This document shows positions 61,931-64,000 of a DNA stretch of 64,000 nucleotides, piece by piece. The notes under the pieces were generated by a model. It did no database searches. It was not told the DNA's origin and saw nothing but the letters and a program-made list of their open reading frames with translations. A program made the translations under genes and the position numbers. Each line of letters starts with the position of its first letter. Position 1 is the first letter of the stretch. The stretch comes from an uncultured Eubacteriales bacterium (GTDB lineage: Bacteria > Bacillota > Clostridia > Christensenellales > Aristaeellaceae). The stretch covers positions 19,694-83,693 of the forward strand of contig CADBKQ010000008.1 in NCBI GenBank assembly GCA_902795275.1. Reading direction: 5' to 3'.

Positions 61931-62080
61931 GAATGCCCTTTTTGGAAGCTCACCTCTGAAAAACCTTGATTTTACGGGGTTTTTCGGCTATCATTGAAAA
62001 GTAAATATCCCTTAGTTCTCTCCATCAGTTCTCTCCTTTTTCCGAGATGTTTTTGAGGGCTGATGTGAAGATAAATACAC

Positions 62081-62168
62081 GGAGAGATGTCCGAGTGGTC
62101 GAAGGTGCGACTCTCGAAAAGTCGTGTTCCTAACGGAACCGTGGGTTCGAATCCCACTCTCTCCGCCA
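62081..62168 (+). tRNA. tRNA-Ser(CGA)
   Basis: GGAGAGA (62081-62087) pairs with TCTCTCC (62158-62164), discriminator G, encoded CCA (62166-62168). Anticodon loop CTCGAAA gives CGA. It has the long variable arm of serine tRNAs (GTTCC...GGAAC) and a normal GTTCGAATC T loop. It lies next to the lysis end of a prophage. Confidence 0.96.
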
Positions 62169-62220
62169 TTCGTCACACATCCGAACTTTCGGGTGGTGAT
62201 CTACACCATAGCGGTGTAAG

Positions 62221-62248
62221 GAAAAGCCCCCGGCGTTGTCGCCGGGGG
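62221..62248 (-). terminator. Terminator of prophage lysis module
   Basis: On the minus strand CCCCCGGCG, ACAA, CGCCGGGGG, then CTTTTC. It follows the holin stop by 6 nt. Confidence 0.85.
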
Positions 62249-62254
62249 TTGTTC

Positions 62255-62740
62255 TTATTGATCGTCATTGGAATAGTTTTTTCCTCCCGATGCGTCAGGC
62301 GGCTTGTGTTCCTCCCCGCCGTTGCCCTGCTGTCTCATGATTTCCAGCGCCCGCAGCAGCACCTTGGGGATGGGTACGCCCATGGCAGCGGCATTCTCGA
62401 GGACAGACAAGCCCTCCGACGCTACGAACCAGAAGCAGGTCGCCCCGGTGACAGCGGCGATTTCCATGCCGGTGCCCTGGGTGACGGCGTGGTCGATCAG
62501 CGCGGCCAGGCCCACGACGCAGAGAATGAGCACCTTTTTCATCAGACCCTTGAAGGCCGCGCCGGATGACAGGCCGCCGTTCTCGGTTTTGGGCGACACG
62601 CCCATCAAGCCGCAGATCAGGCCGGTCACATAGTCCAGCGTCATGACCGCCACCAGAATCCACACGATGGGCGGCATGGCGATGAAGTACCCGGCAATGG
62701 CCCCGCCGACGACGGCAAGCACTTCCACGATTTTTTTCAT
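62255..62740 (-). CDS. Phage holin (phage_holin_4_1 type)
   Basis: 161 residues with an N-terminal hydrophobic pair (VVGGAIAGYFIAMPPIVWILVA), DYVTGLICG as the family signature, a third and fourth helix (KVLILCVVGLAALIDHAV and a following stretch), and a charged tail. It would form membrane lesions that let the endolysin out. It overlaps the endolysin stop by 4 nt. Last gene of the prophage late operon. Confidence 0.9.
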   Translation of the reverse strand: MKKIVEVLAVVGGAIAGYFIAMPPIVWILVAVMTLDYVTGLICGLMGVSPKTENGGLSSGAAFKGLMKKVLILCVVGLAALIDHAVTQGTGMEIAAVTGATCFWFVASEGLSVLENAAAMGVPIPKVLLRALEIMRQQGNGGEEHKPPDASGGKNYSNDDQ

Positions 62741-63651
62741 GTTGATTCCTCCAATGCGTTGGTGATGATGTTCAGCGCGTCGGCCAGCGCGGCCTGCATC
62801 TCCAGCAGTTTCAGGCGGGGAACGGGGACGCAGTCGGCAGAGGGAGGTTCTTCGCTTGCTTCATCCACAGAGGGAGGTCCCTCGACTTCGCTGCGCTCCG
62901 CTCGGGATGACAGGGGGGAGGCAACCCCCAGCGCTTCCCAGGTTTTCGGGCCTACAATGCCATCCGCTTTCAGACCATGGGCTGTCTGAAACGCTTTCAC
63001 AGCCTGCACTGTCTTGTCCCCAAATACGCCGTCCACGTCCAAAGAAAATCCATACTTCGCGTTGAACAGGGCCTGCAGCTCTTCCACGTTATCCCCCCTC
63101 GCTCCCTTACGGAGCGTCGGGATATTCTTTTCTTCGCTCACGATCACGCCCGCCTTTCTCAGTTCATCGTTGGTGTACAGCCCGGCGGGGATGCCCCATC
63201 GCTCCCATTTGGGATTGCCCGGGAGGGCTTCTTCCACGACTTGGCCTTTGCGTCCTCCGCAATGCCGGACACTGCCGTTCCCCAGGTACATGCCGGTGTG
63301 TCCCGGCCTGAACACGTTGCATACCAAGCCATGGGGCAGGGTGTCGATATTGCCCTTCGCCGCCCAGTTGGATGCCGTTTCCCATTGGGTGGTGACGGTT
63401 TCGCCAAAAAGCGGCACGCCCACTTGCTCCAGCAGCCAGCGGGTGAAGCCCCGGCAATCGAAGCAGAGGACGCCCGCCCATTTGCACCCGGCGCACGTGG
63501 CTTGTTTCCCGCTCAGCACCGGGCAATTATCCACGATTGCCTTTGCGTACTTTTCGTTGCTGTGCCTTGCGCGGTTCCTGCGCCATTCAGGCGTGCAATC
63601 CTCGCCCGCGGCGGCGAATACGTAAGGCCAGCCGATGCAGCAGCCGGACAA
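62737..63651 (-). CDS. Prophage endolysin (NlpC/P60-like + peptidoglycan-binding), N-terminus probably frameshifted
   Basis: 304 residues from a TTG. The catalytic Cys is in LCFDCRGFTRWLLEQVG and the His in HTGMYLGNGSVRHCGG, as in NlpC/P60-type phage amidases. A peptidoglycan-binding domain follows (about 180-240, VEELQALFNAKYGFSLDVDG). The linker after it carries a REP-like repeat (62881-62912), and a helical tail ends the protein. The TTG start is doubtful: frame continues upstream to a stop at 63738 and that stretch reads like the normal N-terminus (KTYSAKDAKTLATRLKAEG). One extra A in ATGAAAGACG (63734-63736) separates it from an ATG at 63739. Confidence 0.85.
   Translation of the reverse strand: MSGCCIGWPYVFAAAGEDCTPEWRRNRARHSNEKYAKAIVDNCPVLSGKQATCAGCKWAGVLCFDCRGFTRWLLEQVGVPLFGETVTTQWETASNWAAKGNIDTLPHGLVCNVFRPGHTGMYLGNGSVRHCGGRKGQVVEEALPGNPKWERWGIPAGLYTNDELRKAGVIVSEEKNIPTLRKGARGDNVEELQALFNAKYGFSLDVDGVFGDKTVQAVKAFQTAHGLKADGIVGPKTWEALGVASPLSSRAERSEVEGPPSVDEASEEPPSADCVPVPRLKLLEMQAALADALNIITNALEEST
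62881..62912 (-). repeat. REP-like arm inside endolysin gene
   Basis: On the minus strand it reads TGTCATCCCGAGCGGAGCGC and on to AGCGAAGTCGAG, the same palindrome family as 20914-21000. It is translated in frame as SRAERSEVEG in the linker. A direct repeat CAGAGGGAGGT lies at 62838 and 62868. Confidence 0.75.
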
Positions 63652-63823
63652 TTCCCGGACGATTCCGGCCCTGCTTCTGCCCTCCGCTTTGAGGCGCGTT
63701 GCCAGCGTCTTCGCGTCCTTCGCACTGTACGTCTTTCATCACCCTTTCCCAGCAGGACGGGCAGTATTGGCGTCCTTCGGGTATGACTGCCCAGCAAATT
63801 ACGCAGTGATTTTCGTTTCCCAT
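63587..63823 (-). CDS. Small prophage zinc-ribbon protein, C-terminal part doubtful
   Basis: The frame runs 78 residues. The first ~28 contain a zinc ribbon, CVICWAVIPEGRQYCPSC, typical of short phage genes before the lysis module. From about residue 29 the frame runs over the endolysin N-terminal region in another frame, and its residues there look like a shadow (GRNRPGIVRLLHRLALRIRR). Either the true gene ends earlier and a frameshift lies between the two, or the two were one fused gene. It starts in the stop codon of the preceding gene (ATGA). Confidence 0.55.
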   Translation of the reverse strand: MGNENHCVICWAVIPEGRQYCPSCWERVMKDVQCEGREDAGNAPQSGGQKQGRNRPGIVRLLHRLALRIRRRGRGLHA

Positions 63824-63954
63824 CACTCGGTCACCAGCTCTTCCATGCCGCTGTCGATCAGGATTTCCCTGACCTTGTCTTTCAGCAGCCGCGGCACCTG
63901 AGCAAAGGTTTTCTTGCCCAGCATGATCTGCTGCGCCCACAGCATTGCCATCAT
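63823..63954 (-). CDS. Short phage tail-region protein (CD1375/XkdX-like)
   Basis: 43 residues, starting MMAMLWAQQIMLGKKTFAQV and ending EELVTE. This is the pattern of a short protein found between tail and lysis genes in many Clostridia phages (GKKTF...VP..LK..V...L). It is 7 nt behind AAGGAGGG. Function unknown. Confidence 0.75.
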   Translation of the reverse strand: MMAMLWAQQIMLGKKTFAQVPRLLKDKVREILIDSGMEELVTE

Positions 63955-63958
63955 CTCT

Positions 63959-64000
63959 TCACCCTCCTTTCCAAACAGCATCCGATTCAGGAAACCAATG
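63959..64000 (-). CDS. 3' end of prophage gene, rest outside window
   Basis: The minus-strand frame from the window edge reads 13 residues (HWFPESDAVWKGG) and a TGA, just ahead of the ribosome site of the next gene. Position suggests a tail or baseplate gene, but the piece is too short to name. Confidence 0.45.
   Translation of the reverse strand, partial: HWFPESDAVWKGG

Noticed and set aside
61889..61958. Functional tRNA-Ser with CACCTC as 3' acceptor
   Set aside because: The T arm, variable arm and anticodon 3' strand are missing; only six acceptor pairs can form.

Overview
The window comes from a G+C-rich, Gram-positive-type member of the Firmicutes, probably an uncultured gut Clostridia lineage. 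The support is a T-box leader on serS, an L20-type leader on infC-rpmI-rplT, MutS2, an EAL-domain regulator, CotH/VTC/DUF4956 genes, a zf-trcl zinc-ribbon gene behind a structured RNA, and consensus sigma-A promoters with AAGGAGG-type ribosome sites. The species cannot be named from the sequence.

Layout. 1-10 kb, plus strand: the 3' part of mutS2, a PhoB-type two-component pair, ispE, a tight SAM methyltransferase / RNA ligase / HD-Pnk cassette that looks like an RNA-repair operon, an Fe-S aldo/keto reductase and a Dus enzyme. 10-14.5 kb: a specialised NusG paralogue, a membrane NDP-sugar 4,6-dehydratase, an inositol-phosphatase-like enzyme and a PHP phosphatase. 14.5-21 kb: leuS (minus), a GNAT enzyme, T-box-serS and an acyltransferase. 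21-34 kb: a GH94 phosphorylase, an EAL protein, a sugar-type ABC importer, a flavodoxin, a nucleotidyltransferase, a D-amino-acid transaminase and a GH127 glycosidase. 34-42 kb, minus strand: a zinc-ribbon gene with a candidate raiA-type RNA upstream, a PfkB kinase, queA, ruvB, ruvA, ruvC, rplT, rpmI and infC (apparent AUA start). 42-50 kb, plus: CotH, DUF4956 and VTC (polyphosphate-type), a zinc-ribbon membrane protein, a TPM protein and an AI-2E-type permease. 50-60 kb: gpmI, a secreted protein, a CNNM/CorC protein and a MoxR-DUF58-transglutaminase operon. 60-64 kb: DUF3842, an ECF S-component and a small kinase, then tRNA-Ser(CGA) beside the lysis end of a prophage that runs off the right edge.

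Most unusual features. (1) Eight intergenic hairpins plus one single arm (H1-H9) have arms built of 7-bp tandem units. The unit sequence differs between loci but the architecture is constant, and four of the nine lie in the ruvB-ruvA-ruvC-rplT stretch. (2) The methyltransferase / ligase / HD-Pnk cassette has the parts for RNA end healing, sealing and possibly 3'-end methylation. (3) A truncated tRNA-Ser 5' half with its own consensus promoter lies 150 bp from an intact tRNA-Ser of the same anticodon at the prophage edge, suggesting a prophage that broke a tRNA gene and carries a replacement.

Stretches without genes were read for promoters, terminators and repeats, and what was seen is listed. 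Functional names rest on motif recognition by eye; no database search was run.
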